A stretch of DNA of 64,000 bases from Actinacidiphila yanglinensis. Its GTDB lineage: Bacteria > Actinomycetota > Actinomycetes > Streptomycetales > Streptomycetaceae. The stretch is taken from assembly GCF_900107965.1 (NCBI RefSeq), contig NZ_FNVU01000020.1:62001-126000 (forward strand), in the 5' to 3' direction. The first letter of the stretch is position 1, and each line of letters opens with the position of its first letter. This document shows, piece by piece, positions 24,711-33,608 of this stretch. A model generated the notes under the pieces. That model was given only the letters and a program-made list of their open reading frames with translations. It was not told the DNA's origin and searched no databases. The position numbers and the translations under genes are program-made.

Positions 24711-25619
24711 GTGCCAGCTCAGCCGTCTCGCAGTCCGCGTGGGGCCCGCAACGTCCACGACCTGTCGGGCCGGGCACCGACGGCGCAACGGATGATCTTC
24801 GGGGAGACACTGCGGCAGCGCCGGCTCGCGCAGGGCCTGACCGCGGAGGACGTGGTCCGTCAGATCGGCCACTCCGCCTCCAAGATCAGCCGGATGGAGA
24901 ACGGCCGGCACGACTTCAAGGAAGCCGACCTGCGCCGCCTGCTGGACGTCTACGGCGTCCACGAGGAGGCCGAGCGGGAGACGCTGCTCGACCTGGCCCG
25001 CGCGGCCAACGAGCGCGGCTGGTGGGACGCCTGGAGCGACGTGTCCACCAAGACCCTCCAGACCCTGGTCAGCCTGGAGGACATGGCGCAGCGGATCCGC
25101 AGCTACGAGATCGCCCAACTGCCGGGCCTGGTGCAGACCCCCGAGTACACCCGCGCGCTGATCCGCGCGAACTCGGCCGGCAAGGGCGAGCAGGAGATCG
25201 AGCGGATCGTCGAGTTGCGCGCGATGCGCCAGCAGCGGCTGATGCGCTCGACCGGCAAGAAGCTGCTGTGCGTGCTGGACGAGGTCACGCTGGTCCGGCC
25301 GTACGGCTCCCGCGAGGGCATGCGGCGCCAGCTGGAACACCTGATATCGCTGGCCGACGACCCCGACATCGGCTTCAACCTCGTCGAGTTGACCCGGCCC
25401 AACCTGCCCGTGCAGATCGGCACCACCACGATCTTCGACTTCGCCGACGGCCAACTCCCCGACATCGTCTACATCGAGCGGTCCGGCGGCGGCCTCTACC
25501 TCCAGGAGGAGCACGAGGTCGACGACCACGTCAAGGGATTCGACCGGCTGCTGATCGCCTCGCTCGGCCAGCGCGCCACGGTCCGGCGCATCCAGGACCA
25601 CATCAAGAAGCTCCGCTAG
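24711..25619 (+). CDS. XRE-family regulator with DUF5753 domain
   Basis: 302 residues. N-terminal HTH (about 30-85: LRQRRLAQGLTAEDVVRQIG, SASKISRMENGRHDFKEADL) and a long DUF5753 effector domain (about 95-295: RSYEIAQLPGLVQTPEYTRAL, VQIGTTTIFDFADGQLPDIV). Such proteins form a large streptomycete family linked to differentiation. AAGGAG sits 7 nt before the GTG at 24711. It is 100 nt downstream of the DUF397 gene and likely functions with it. Confidence 0.88.
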   Translation: MPAQPSRSPRGARNVHDLSGRAPTAQRMIFGETLRQRRLAQGLTAEDVVRQIGHSASKISRMENGRHDFKEADLRRLLDVYGVHEEAERETLLDLARAANERGWWDAWSDVSTKTLQTLVSLEDMAQRIRSYEIAQLPGLVQTPEYTRALIRANSAGKGEQEIERIVELRAMRQQRLMRSTGKKLLCVLDEVTLVRPYGSREGMRRQLEHLISLADDPDIGFNLVELTRPNLPVQIGTTTIFDFADGQLPDIVYIERSGGGLYLQEEHEVDDHVKGFDRLLIASLGQRATVRRIQDHIKKLR

Positions 25620-25621
25620 CC

Positions 25622-25647
25622 GGCCGCGCGGGTTCGTCCGCGCGGCC
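25622..25647. terminator. Bidirectional terminator hairpin
   Basis: GGCCGCGCGG (25622-25631) pairs with CCGCGCGGCC (25638-25647), 6-nt loop, in the 46-bp gap between convergent regulator and methyltransferase genes. Confidence 0.7.
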
Positions 25648-25665
25648 CGGCCGGCTTGCGCCGGC

Positions 25666-26505
25666 TCACCCCTTGCGGGCCACCCCGGCGAGCAGCGACG
25701 ACTGGGCGTTGGTGACCAGCGTCGGACCGCTGGCCGCCTCAGGCCGCCACTGGTGCGCGACGATCACCCCGGGGTCGACCAGGTCCAGGCCGTCGAAGAA
25801 CCCTTCCACCTCGGCCTGGTCGCGGGTCCGCAGCGGGGTGCCGCCGGAGGTGTAGATCTCGGTGATCTGGGCCCACGCCTCGGGGGCGAACTCGTGCGTG
25901 ACGTGCGACAGGGCGAGGTACGAGCCCGGGGCGAGCCGGTCCAGCAGGGTCGCCACCACCCCGTAGGGATCGACGTCGTCCGGCACGAAGTGCATGACCG
26001 CGTTCAGGCTCAGGCCGACCGGCAGGGACAGGTCGAGGCAGTCCGCCTCCTCCACGGCGGCCAGCACCGCGCCGGGGTCGGTCAGGTCGGCCTCGACGTA
26101 CTCCGTGGCGCCCTCCGGGGTGCTGCCGAGCAGGTTGTCGGCGTAGACCAGCACGATCGGGTCGTTGTCCACGTAGACGATCCGGGAGACCGGCGCCTCG
26201 CGCTGGACGACCTCGTGGAGGTTCGGCGCGGTCGGGATGCCGGTGCCGATGTCCAGGAACTGGCGGATGCCGCACTCACGCGCGAGGAAGCGCGCGGAGC
26301 GGTGCACGAACGCGCGGTTGACGCGGGCGGTGGTCCGCAGCGTCGGCAGCCGGCGGATCGCGTCCTCGGCGGCGGACCGGTCCACGGCGTAGTTGGTCTT
26401 GCCGCCCAGGAAGTAGTCGTACATCCGGGCGCTGTGCGGGCGGTCCTGGCGTAACCGGTCCGAGACGCCGGTGTCCTCGGCGAAGGTCGCTTCTTCCTCG
26501 GCCAC
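25666..26505 (-). CDS. SAM-dependent methyltransferase, DUF574-type
   Basis: 279 residues from the GTG at 26505. Hallmarks of this streptomycete family: SARMYDYFLGGKTNYAVDR near the N-terminus, SAM-binding FLDIGTGIPTAPNLHEV, acidic VYVDNDPIVL, LNAVMHFVPD. Substrates are unknown. An earlier in-frame ATG would add up to 37 residues of basic/Gly leader; family length favours 26505. It converges with the DUF5753-type regulator, a class of neighbour often seen with these methyltransferases. Confidence 0.8.
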   Translation of the reverse strand: MAEEEATFAEDTGVSDRLRQDRPHSARMYDYFLGGKTNYAVDRSAAEDAIRRLPTLRTTARVNRAFVHRSARFLARECGIRQFLDIGTGIPTAPNLHEVVQREAPVSRIVYVDNDPIVLVYADNLLGSTPEGATEYVEADLTDPGAVLAAVEEADCLDLSLPVGLSLNAVMHFVPDDVDPYGVVATLLDRLAPGSYLALSHVTHEFAPEAWAQITEIYTSGGTPLRTRDQAEVEGFFDGLDLVDPGVIVAHQWRPEAASGPTLVTNAQSSLLAGVARKG

Positions 26506-26686
26506 GCGCAGCCCCCATCGTCCTGTCGTGCTCCTCGGGCCGGACGGCCCCACGGGCATTGTCCGCCCGGCGAGCCCGTCCCCGGGTCCCGCCAGCACTT
26601 TTGATACCCAGTCCACCTTGTCCTATCCGGTCGGCGGCCCCCCGCGCCACCCCCGAACGGGGTGGCCGGGCGCCAGGGCCCCGGCC

Positions 26687-27307
26687 CTATGCCTCCTCCA
26701 GCGCGAGCAGCAGCCGCTTGGCGTCCGCCCCGCCGGCGTACTGCCCGGGGGAGCCGTCGGAGCGCACCACACGGTGGCAGGGCACCACCACCGGCAGCGG
26801 GTTGGTGGCGCACGCGGTCCCGACCGCGCGCACCGCGCGGGGGCTGCCGGACGCCGCGGCGACCTGCGCGTAACTCTCGGTCCGGCCGTAGCCGATGGCC
26901 GGCAGCAGGCCCAGTACCTGGCGCCGGTAGCCCTTCGACAGCCGCCAGTCCAGGGGCAGTTCGAACGTCCTGCGGCGCCCGGCGAAGTACTCGTCCAGTT
27001 GCCGGGCCGCCTCGTCCAGCCGACCGGGCGCGCGCAGCACCCGGGGGCTGACCCGGTCCGCGAGCTGCTGGAGCACCGCGGCGTGGTCCTGCACCGCGTA
27101 CGCGATCCGGACCACGCCCGCGTCGGTCGCGGCCAGCAGCAGGGTGCCCGCCGGGGTGTCCAGCGTGCGGTAGGCGACGTCCAGCACCCCCTCCGCGCCG
27201 GCCTGTTCGGCCAGCCGCGCGTGCAGCCGCGCCATCGCCTCGTCGTCGTGTTCGGGCAGTCCCTCGAACGGGTCCCGCCCGGCGGATCCGGTGGCGGTCA
27301 TGGTCAT
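26687..27307 (-). CDS. ogt: Methylated-DNA-protein-cysteine methyltransferase (Ogt-type)
   Basis: 206 residues. The C-terminal alkyltransferase domain has the acceptor Cys C177 in VVVPCHRVV, HTH residues in YGRTESYAQVAAASGSPRAV, and the Asn hinge in CATNPLP. It transfers alkyl groups from O6-alkylguanine to itself. The N-terminal 110 residues carry a typical Ogt beta-fold with TPAGTLLLAATDAGVVRIAY. Its ATG overlaps the sigma-factor stop as ATGA, so the two are translationally coupled. Confidence 0.92.
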   Translation of the reverse strand: MTMTATGSAGRDPFEGLPEHDDEAMARLHARLAEQAGAEGVLDVAYRTLDTPAGTLLLAATDAGVVRIAYAVQDHAAVLQQLADRVSPRVLRAPGRLDEAARQLDEYFAGRRRTFELPLDWRLSKGYRRQVLGLLPAIGYGRTESYAQVAAASGSPRAVRAVGTACATNPLPVVVPCHRVVRSDGSPGQYAGGADAKRLLLALEEA

Positions 27308-27933
27308 CGTCCCCTCGCTCCCGTCTCGTTGCCGGCGGCGGCTCCCTGGCCGCCGCGCGTTCCTGTGCTCCTGCCTGCTTCCGCCGCGGCCGGTGGCGCG
27401 GCTCCGGTGCCGCCGCCGGTGCTCGCGCCGATGTCCGTGCTGGTGTCCGCGTCGCCGTCCGGGTGCGCCGGGTAGGTGCGGCGCAGCGTGCGCATGCCGT
27501 CGGCCGCGGCCCGGCGTGCCGCGTCGGTGCTGCCGCCGGTCATGGCGGCGATCTCCCGGTAGGGCAGCCCCGCGAGGTAGTGGTACGCCACCGCGTGCCG
27601 CTGCCGCTCCGGCAGCGCCTTGAGGGCGCGCCACAGGTCGGGGTCCCAGTCCTCCGGGCGGCCGGACCGGCTCGGCCGTTCGGGCAGCTCGCCGACCGGC
27701 ACCGCCCGGCGCGCGGTGGCACGGGTGACGTCGATCGCCTTGCGGTGCGCGACGGTCACCAGCCACGCGGCCACGTTCGCGTCCCCGGGCAGCTCCGGGT
27801 AGGCCTGCAGCGCCGCGAGGAACGTCTCCGACCAGGCGTCCTCCGCGTCGTGCGGCCCCAGCACGGCACGCACCACCCGCAGCACCATCGGCCCGTGCTC
27901 GGTCACGATCTGTTCGAACGGTGGCTTGCTCAC
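27304..27933 (-). CDS. ECF-type RNA polymerase sigma factor
   Basis: 209 residues. Region 2 (AEDAWSETFLAALQAYPEL, AWLVTVAHRKAIDVTR) and region 4 (LPERQRHAVAYHYLAGLPYR, EIAAMTGGSTDAARRAA). The last 45 residues are a Gly/Ala/Thr-rich tail. No anti-sigma gene is adjacent. It overlaps an alkyltransferase gene, and a second alkyltransferase lies about 100 bp upstream on the same strand, so an alkylation-responsive sigma factor is a reasonable inference. Confidence 0.87.
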   Translation of the reverse strand: MSKPPFEQIVTEHGPMVLRVVRAVLGPHDAEDAWSETFLAALQAYPELPGDANVAAWLVTVAHRKAIDVTRATARRAVPVGELPERPSRSGRPEDWDPDLWRALKALPERQRHAVAYHYLAGLPYREIAAMTGGSTDAARRAAADGMRTLRRTYPAHPDGDADTSTDIGASTGGGTGAAPPAAAEAGRSTGTRGGQGAAAGNETGARGR

Positions 27934-28036
27934 ACCCTGTCAACGCTCCGGGCGGGCGGAACGTGAGGCCGGCGGCCGGAAAAGACCCGGAACGGTACCG
28001 CCGATGGTCCCGGGTGGCGCCGCCGTGCTCCGTGGC

Positions 28037-28537
28037 TCAGAAGAGCCGCGCCTCCTTCTCCTCGGCCGGCTCCTCCAGGTCCAGCAGGAACCGTTTGCGC
28101 TCCAGGCCGCCCGCGTAGCCGGTGAGCCGGCCGCCCGCGCCCACCACCCGGTGGCAGGCCACCACCAGCGACAGCGGATTCGCCCCGACCGCGCCGCCGA
28201 CCGCCTGCGCCAGTTGCCGGTCGCCCAGATCGGCGGCCAGCTCGCCGTACGTACGGGTCCGGCCGTAAGGGATGGCCGCGATCAGGTCCCACACCTTGCG
28301 GTGGAACGCGTCGCCCTCCGGTGCCAGCGGCAGCTCGAACTCCCGCCGCTCGCCCGCGAAGTACTCCTCGATCTGCTGCCGTGCGGCGCCGAACCCGGCG
28401 TCCTCGCGCGCGCCGAACGCCTCGGGCGCCGGCCGGCCGCGATGCCGGTGCGCGAAGTACAGCCCGCTCAGCGCGCCGCCGTCGGCCACCAGCACGAGCT
28501 CGCCGACCGGTGAGCCGACCACCGTGTGCGTCGTCAT
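28037..28537 (-). CDS. Second methylated-DNA-protein-cysteine methyltransferase
   Basis: 166 residues, compact Ogt form. The acceptor cysteine is C128, but the motif reads VVACHRVV instead of the usual P-C-H-R. IPYGRTRTYGELAADLGD and GANPLSLVV are conserved. It can probably still accept alkyl groups. The pair of alkyltransferases is only about 30% alike by eye, so this is not a recent duplication. GGAGA precedes the ATG at 28537. Confidence 0.88.
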   Translation of the reverse strand: MTTHTVVGSPVGELVLVADGGALSGLYFAHRHRGRPAPEAFGAREDAGFGAARQQIEEYFAGERREFELPLAPEGDAFHRKVWDLIAAIPYGRTRTYGELAADLGDRQLAQAVGGAVGANPLSLVVACHRVVGAGGRLTGYAGGLERKRFLLDLEEPAEEKEARLF

Positions 28538-28678
28538 CGCCGTCGTTCTCCACCTCTCGGGCGGTCCCCGGTGCGGACCGCCGACACCGGGAAGACGCCG
28601 CGGGGGACCGGAACGTGAGATCCCGGCCCCCGCGCCGGGCCCTTGCCCGCGCTCCGGCCCCCGTCCGGGCGACCTGCC

Positions 28679-29497
28679 TCAGACCGCCTTGGTGCCGGAC
28701 GAGGGCGTGAGGGCGACGCACGCCTCGGCGGTGTGCACCAAGAAGGTCAGCGACTCCTGGAAGTACAGGTCGATGGTGGTGGCGGTGTGGCCGAGGTAGC
28801 CGATCGACACGTCCTGGCCGAGCCGCAGCTCGAAGTCCCCGCCGCGGGTGGCGAGCAGGAACGCCCCGTCGATGGCCGGCGCCCACACGATGTCGCCGTC
28901 CAGCAGCCGCGCGATGTGCTGGTGGATCGGGTAGCCGTGGTCGGAGGTCTCGCTGACCGCGGTGTAGGCGTCGGCGCTCAGCGCCAGGGTGTACGCCCCG
29001 TCGACACCGGCCAGCCGCAGCGTGGTGACGGCGTGGCTGATCGCGTCCGGATAGTCCCGCACGTCCGCGGGCAGGGTCAGCTCGGGGTTGGAGGAGGCGG
29101 CCCGCAGCCCCGTGATGCCGGCGGCCTCGTAGCCCTCGAAGACCGCCCGGTCCTCGGCGAAGGCGAGTTGCTTGGCCGCGTCCTTGACCGGTTGCCAGTC
29201 CGCGTCCTTCGCGCCGCGCTCCACGTCGTCGACCTGGGCGCGGTCGACGGTGAGGGGCACCCGCAGCTCCACCACGGGCTGCGAGCGGCGGGTGCGGGCG
29301 ATCACGCCCCGCCCGGGCGCGGCGATCTCGTCGAGGTGCCCGGTCGGGACCGCGGACAGCTCCGAGCCGGCCGGCTCGGGGACGTCCACGATGCGGCGGG
29401 CCGCGACGTTGCGCTTGAAGGTACGCCGGGCCTCGGCCTCCAGGTCCGCCCACGCGGCGTCGGAGATCGGGGCGAGTTCGCGGTGCAGGTTGTTCAC
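28679..29497 (-). CDS. Encapsulin shell protein (family 1)
   Basis: 272 residues, HK97-fold encapsulin (linocin M18/CFP29 type): NNLHRELAPISDAAWADLE at the N-terminus, AKQLAFAEDRAVFEGYEAAG, SETSDHGYPIHQHIARLLDG, YFQESLTFLVHTAEACVAL at the C-terminus. It self-assembles into an icosahedral nanocompartment. The GTG start overlaps the DyP stop (GTGA), so cargo and shell are translationally coupled; the shell ribosome-binding site AGGAG lies within the DyP targeting-peptide codons. The cargo is the upstream DyP peroxidase. Confidence 0.93.
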   Translation of the reverse strand: MNNLHRELAPISDAAWADLEAEARRTFKRNVAARRIVDVPEPAGSELSAVPTGHLDEIAAPGRGVIARTRRSQPVVELRVPLTVDRAQVDDVERGAKDADWQPVKDAAKQLAFAEDRAVFEGYEAAGITGLRAASSNPELTLPADVRDYPDAISHAVTTLRLAGVDGAYTLALSADAYTAVSETSDHGYPIHQHIARLLDGDIVWAPAIDGAFLLATRGGDFELRLGQDVSIGYLGHTATTIDLYFQESLTFLVHTAEACVALTPSSGTKAV

Positions 29498-30546
29498 GAG
29501 GGCGTGCTCCTGTTCAGGTTGCCGATGCCGAGGCTGCCGTCCGGGGCCGGGCGCGCGGGCGCCTGGGCGGGTACGGACGCGGGTGCGGGCGCCGCTGCCG
29601 CGTCCGCCGCCGTCCCTGACCCGGGCGCGTCGGGCAGGTCGTCGAGGAAGTCCGCGGACGGCGCGTAGAAGAGGGTGCCGGTGAGGGCGGTGGAGAAGTC
29701 GAGGATGCGGTCGTGGGGCGCCGCCGAGGTGCCCAGGAACATGTTCCGCAGCATCTGCTCGGTCACGTCGGGGGTGCGGGAGTAGCCGATGAAGTACGTG
29801 CCGAACTCGCCGCGGCCCGGGCTGCCGAACGGCATGTTGTCCCGCAGGATGTCCTGCTCCTCGCCGTCCGGGCCGGTGACGGTGTTGAGGGCGACGTGCG
29901 AGTCGTCCTCGTCCCGTTCGATGTTGGTCGCCTTCGTGCGGCCGATGATGCGCTCCTGCGCCTCGACCGGCAGCGCGTTCCAGCCGTCCAGGTCGTGCAG
30001 GTACTTCTGCACGATCACGTAGCTGCCGCCCGCGTGCGCCGGGTCCTCCGCGCCGACCAGCACGGCCTCGCGCGCCGCCGGGCCGACCGGGTTCTCGGTG
30101 CCGTCCACGAAGCCCAGCAGGTCGCGCACGTCCAGGTACTTGAAGCCCTGCACCTCGTCCTGGAGCGCCACCGCGCCGCGCAGCCGGCCCATGATCTGGC
30201 CGGCCAGCGCGAAGCAGAGGTCGAGGCGGGTCGCGCGCAGATGGAACAGCAGGTCGCCCGGGGTCGACACCGCGCGGTGCCGCGGGCCCTGCAGCGGCGT
30301 GAACGGATGCAGCCCCGCCGGCCGCGGGTGGTCGAACAGGCGGTCCCACGCGTCCGATCCGATCCCGGCCACGCAGCTCAACCGGCCGTCGGGCGCGCCG
30401 AACCCGATGGCGCGGGTCAGCCCCCCGAGATCGGCGAGCAGGTCGCGGGCGGTGTCCTCGCCGCCCTCCTCCACGGTCAGCACGAGGAAGATCGCGGCGG
30501 TCGTCAGCGGGCTCAGTACGGACTGCGGTTCCGGCTCGGTGGCCAA
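29494..30546 (-). CDS. DyP-type peroxidase, encapsulin cargo
   Basis: 350 residues from a TTG start (GGGAGAG 5 nt upstream). Heme-site residues are D148 in GFVDGTENP, proximal H217 in DDSHVALN and R235 in LRDNMPFG. After the catalytic domain comes an Ala/Pro linker (about 301-335) and a C-terminal encapsulation peptide, DGSLGIGNLN (336-345), which matches the known family-1 cargo signal. It uses hydrogen peroxide to oxidise dyes, lignin-like phenolics or iron inside the shell. An imperfect inverted repeat CTTGG-N9-CCAAG (30593-30611) upstream could be a regulator site. Confidence 0.94.
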   Translation of the reverse strand: MATEPEPQSVLSPLTTAAIFLVLTVEEGGEDTARDLLADLGGLTRAIGFGAPDGRLSCVAGIGSDAWDRLFDHPRPAGLHPFTPLQGPRHRAVSTPGDLLFHLRATRLDLCFALAGQIMGRLRGAVALQDEVQGFKYLDVRDLLGFVDGTENPVGPAAREAVLVGAEDPAHAGGSYVIVQKYLHDLDGWNALPVEAQERIIGRTKATNIERDEDDSHVALNTVTGPDGEEQDILRDNMPFGSPGRGEFGTYFIGYSRTPDVTEQMLRNMFLGTSAAPHDRILDFSTALTGTLFYAPSADFLDDLPDAPGSGTAADAAAAPAPASVPAQAPARPAPDGSLGIGNLNRSTPS

Positions 30547-30731
30547 CCCAACTCTCCCGATCTGCCCTGCGTGGGCGGTGTCCAGCGGATCACTTGGACC
30601 TTACTGCCAAGGATCCCCGGCACTCCCCAGTACCCCCGCGTGTCCCTGGTCACGGCGGGTGCGGCCCGATCCGCCGCGGCGTGCGGCCGGCTCGGGACGG
30701 GGAGCGGCCAGTGCCGTGGCCGGAAGGGTTT

Positions 30732-30926
30732 GTGACCGTGGACGACCTGGCCGGGTTCGGCGTGCGTCGGGTCAGCACCGGCTCGCTGCCCTACCGCGCG
30801 GCCGTGCACGCGGCGACCGCCGTGGCCGCCGCCGTGCGCGACGGCCGCGCCGACCTGCCGGGCGCCACCCCGTACCAGGACCTCCAGGCCCGCCTCGTCG
30901 ACTACGCGCGCGGGCACGGCCGTTGA
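30732..30926 (+). pseudogene. C-terminal remnant of an isocitrate lyase/PEP mutase-family gene
   Basis: About 60 codons encode LAGFGVRRVSTGSLPYRAAV, VRDGRADLPGATPYQDLQAR and a natural stop. This closely resembles the end of PEP-mutase/isocitrate-lyase-type proteins, in which VRRVSTGSLPYRAA follows the TIM barrel. The 250-residue catalytic barrel that should precede it is absent: upstream sequence is unrelated leader of the DyP gene. It is most simply a deletion remnant, although translation from GTG 30732 or 30738 is possible. Confidence 0.7.
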
Positions 30927-30957
30927 CCCGTCGACCTGCACCCGCGGGCCGGGCCCG

Positions 30958-32181
30958 TCACGCGGCCACGGCGCCCACCGCCCGGTCGCGGCGGCCGGTC
31001 CGCGCGCCGAGCGCGGCGAGCGCCGGTACGGCCGCGGTCGCGAGGAAGCAGACCGGCAGCGGCACCGCCGCCACCAGCAGGGCGGCGAGCGCGCCACCCG
31101 CCGACGAACCCGCGTTCACCGCGGAGTTGACCCAGCCCGTGGCCCGGGTGGCCGAGCCCTCCGGGGCGAGGCGGGCCGCCGCGAGGTAGGCCGTCGACAG
31201 GGCCGGCGCCATGAGCGTGCCCGTCACCGCCACGCACACCGCGAGCAGGGGCAGCGTGCCGGCGGCGGCCGCGTCCACGGCGAGCAGCGCCGCGAGCGCG
31301 GCCAGCAGGAAGGGCAGCCGGCCCGCGGCCGGGCGGCTCCACGCCACCCTTCCGTGCAGCAGCCCGCCGATCGCGCTGCCCGCGGACTGGCCGGCCAGCA
31401 CCCAGCCGGCCGCGCCGGGGTGGTGCGCCCGGTCCGCGCACGCGATCACGTACAGGTCCAGCCCGCCCAGGCACGCCCCCACGCCCAGCGCGGAGCCCGC
31501 CGCGCGGCGTACGCCCGCGCCCGCCCGCGTCAGCAGGCGCAGCCGCCGCGCCGCGGACTTGGGCGCCGCGACGATCAGCCGGGCGGCCGGCGCCGCTGCC
31601 AGCGCGCAGGCGCCGCCCGCGATCAGCGCCCCCGACAGCGCGAGGGCCCGTACCGGGTGCACCGCCACCGTGATAAGCGGGCCGACCAGGAAGAGCAGTT
31701 CCTCCGCGACCGTGTCCAGGCTGAACGCCCGTTGCAGCAGCGCCTCGTCGGGTGCCAGCACGCCCCACACGGCCCTCATCGTGGGACCCAGCGGCGGGCA
31801 GCTCGCGCCGCCGGCCGAGGCGAGCAGCGCGAGCACCGCGGTCCCCGGGCGGCCCGGTCCGGCGGCGGAACCCGCGCACCAGGCGAGAGCGAGGAGCGCG
31901 GCCGCGAACGGGACGGCCAGCAACGGCAGCGCGCGGCGTGCGCCCAGCCGGTCGACGAGGTCGGCCCGCGCCGGGCCGAGCAGGACGGAGACGGTGCCGA
32001 ACACCGTCGCCAGCAGGCCCCCGGCCGGCAGTGAGCCGGCCGCCGCGGTCAGCGACAGGACGAGGGCGAGGCCGAGCACCCCGTACCCGAGCCGCCCCAC
32101 CAGGGCGGCGGCGAAGGTCGTACGGGCGTGCGGCAGGCGGAACAAGGCGGCGTAGGACGCCGCCGGAAGTGGCGAAGACAT
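30958..32181 (-). CDS. MFS transporter
   Basis: 407 residues, 12 predicted helices, Ala/Gly-rich. TTFAAALVGRLGYGVLGLAL and the loop ARADLVDRLGARRALPLL (motif A-like) are typical of actinobacterial MFS exporters; GWVNSAVNAGSSAGGALAAL forms the helix-11 motif. The substrate is unknown. It lies 146 bp downstream of another MFS gene on the same strand but is not close in sequence, so the two are independent exporters rather than a duplicated pair. Confidence 0.84.
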   Translation of the reverse strand: MSSPLPAASYAALFRLPHARTTFAAALVGRLGYGVLGLALVLSLTAAAGSLPAGGLLATVFGTVSVLLGPARADLVDRLGARRALPLLAVPFAAALLALAWCAGSAAGPGRPGTAVLALLASAGGASCPPLGPTMRAVWGVLAPDEALLQRAFSLDTVAEELLFLVGPLITVAVHPVRALALSGALIAGGACALAAAPAARLIVAAPKSAARRLRLLTRAGAGVRRAAGSALGVGACLGGLDLYVIACADRAHHPGAAGWVLAGQSAGSAIGGLLHGRVAWSRPAAGRLPFLLAALAALLAVDAAAAGTLPLLAVCVAVTGTLMAPALSTAYLAAARLAPEGSATRATGWVNSAVNAGSSAGGALAALLVAAVPLPVCFLATAAVPALAALGARTGRRDRAVGAVAA

Positions 32182-32327
32182 GAGAAATCCCCTGGAAACG
32201 CAGTGACATGGGCCGTCTCCCGCACCCGGTCGCTACGCACAGAGGATGTACATGTCCCGCAGATTACCGCACCCGCCGCCGGACGGACCCGTGCCGGACC
32301 GGGGAGGCGGGCGCCACGGACCAGGGG

Positions 32328-33584
32328 TCAGGGGCGCCGCAGCGCCGCGGTCGCGGCGAGTGCGAGCGCCGCGAGGGCGAGGACGGTCGTCGCGGGCCAG
32401 CCCGCGCGGTGGTACGCCGAGGCCCCCAGGGTGCCGCCGAGACTGTTGCCGATGTAGTAGGCGGTGAGGTAGAGCGCGGAGGCCTGCGCCCGCCCGGTCC
32501 GGGCGGTACGGCTGACCGCGCCGGAGGCGACGGCGTGGCCGATGAAGAACCCCCCGGTGACGAGGACCAGCCCGAGCAGCACGGCCACGAGCGGCCCGGC
32601 GAGGGTGAGCAGCAGCCCGCCCGCGCACAGCGCCAGGGCGACCGCGAAGGCGCCGCGCCGTCCGATCCGCGCGCTCAGTGCGCCGGACGCGGCGGACGTG
32701 CCGGTGCCGACGAGGTAGACGAGGAAGACCGCCCCGACCGCGGACTGCGACAGCGCGTAGGGCGCGGCGGTGAGCCGGTAGCCGAGCACCGTGTAGACCG
32801 CGCCGAAGACGGCCATGAACAGCATCCCGACCGCGTAGAGGCGGCGCAGCCGGGCATCGCGCAGGTGACCGGCGACGGTCCGGCCCAGGGCGGCCGGGGA
32901 GATCGGCCCGGGGCTGAAGTGCCGTGCCCGCGGGGCGAGGGCGCGGAAGACGACGGCGCAGGCCAGCGCGGTGAGGCCGACCGCGAACAGCGCCGTGCGC
33001 CATCCGTACGCCTGGGCGATCGCGCCGCCGGCCACCCGGCTGCTCATGCCGCCGATGGAGTTGCCCGCGACGTACAGGCCGATCGCTGAGGGCACCGCGG
33101 CGGGGTGCACCTCCTCGGCGAGGTAGGCCATCGCGGTCGCCGGCAGCCCCGCGAGCGCGACCCCCTGGAGGGCGCGCAGGGCGACGAGCGTGGCGAGGTT
33201 CGGGGCGAAGGGCACGGCGAGCGCGAGCAGCGACGCGCTGAACACGGACGCCGTCATCACCTGCGTCCGCCCGTACTTCTCGCTGAGCGCGCTGGCCGGC
33301 AGCAGGGCGAGGGCGAGGGCGCCGGTGCTCGCCGAGACGGTCAGGCTCGCCTGGGCGGGGGACAGCCGCAGGCCCGCGGACAGGGCGGGCAGCAGCGCCT
33401 GCGTCGAGTACAGCAGCGCGAAGGTGGCCAGGCCCGCGGCGAACAGGGCGAGGTTGGCGCGGCGGTACCCGGAGGTGCCGGCGCGCAGCCGGCCGTCATC
33501 GTCGGCGGCGGGGCTCGCGGGCGCGTCGGGACGGGCGGTCGCCCCCGCCGTCGGCGCGGCCGACCCCGTGTCTGCGGGGTTCAT
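32328..33584 (-). CDS. MFS transporter controlled by divergent LysR
   Basis: 418 residues, 12 helices after a 40-residue Ala/Pro-rich leader. Similar to the YnfM/arabinose-efflux-like MFS group: LFAAGLATFALLYSTQALLP, SALSEKYGRTQVMTASVF (motif A), GLPATAMAYLAEEVHPAAVP, YIGNSLGGTLG. ATG 33584 was chosen by the end of the divergent operator. The LysR gene starts 98 bp away, with an 8-bp-arm inverted repeat between, so expression should be LysR-dependent. Confidence 0.87.
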   Translation of the reverse strand: MNPADTGSAAPTAGATARPDAPASPAADDDGRLRAGTSGYRRANLALFAAGLATFALLYSTQALLPALSAGLRLSPAQASLTVSASTGALALALLPASALSEKYGRTQVMTASVFSASLLALAVPFAPNLATLVALRALQGVALAGLPATAMAYLAEEVHPAAVPSAIGLYVAGNSIGGMSSRVAGGAIAQAYGWRTALFAVGLTALACAVVFRALAPRARHFSPGPISPAALGRTVAGHLRDARLRRLYAVGMLFMAVFGAVYTVLGYRLTAAPYALSQSAVGAVFLVYLVGTGTSAASGALSARIGRRGAFAVALALCAGGLLLTLAGPLVAVLLGLVLVTGGFFIGHAVASGAVSRTARTGRAQASALYLTAYYIGNSLGGTLGASAYHRAGWPATTVLALAALALAATAALRRP

Positions 33585-33608
33585 GGCAACGACGCTAGGC
33601 CCGCCGCT

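Noticed and set aside
30593..30611. CTTGG-N9-CCAAG as a firm DyP operator
   Set aside because: Only 5-bp arms and no second copy; mentioned in the DyP entry but not called as a site.
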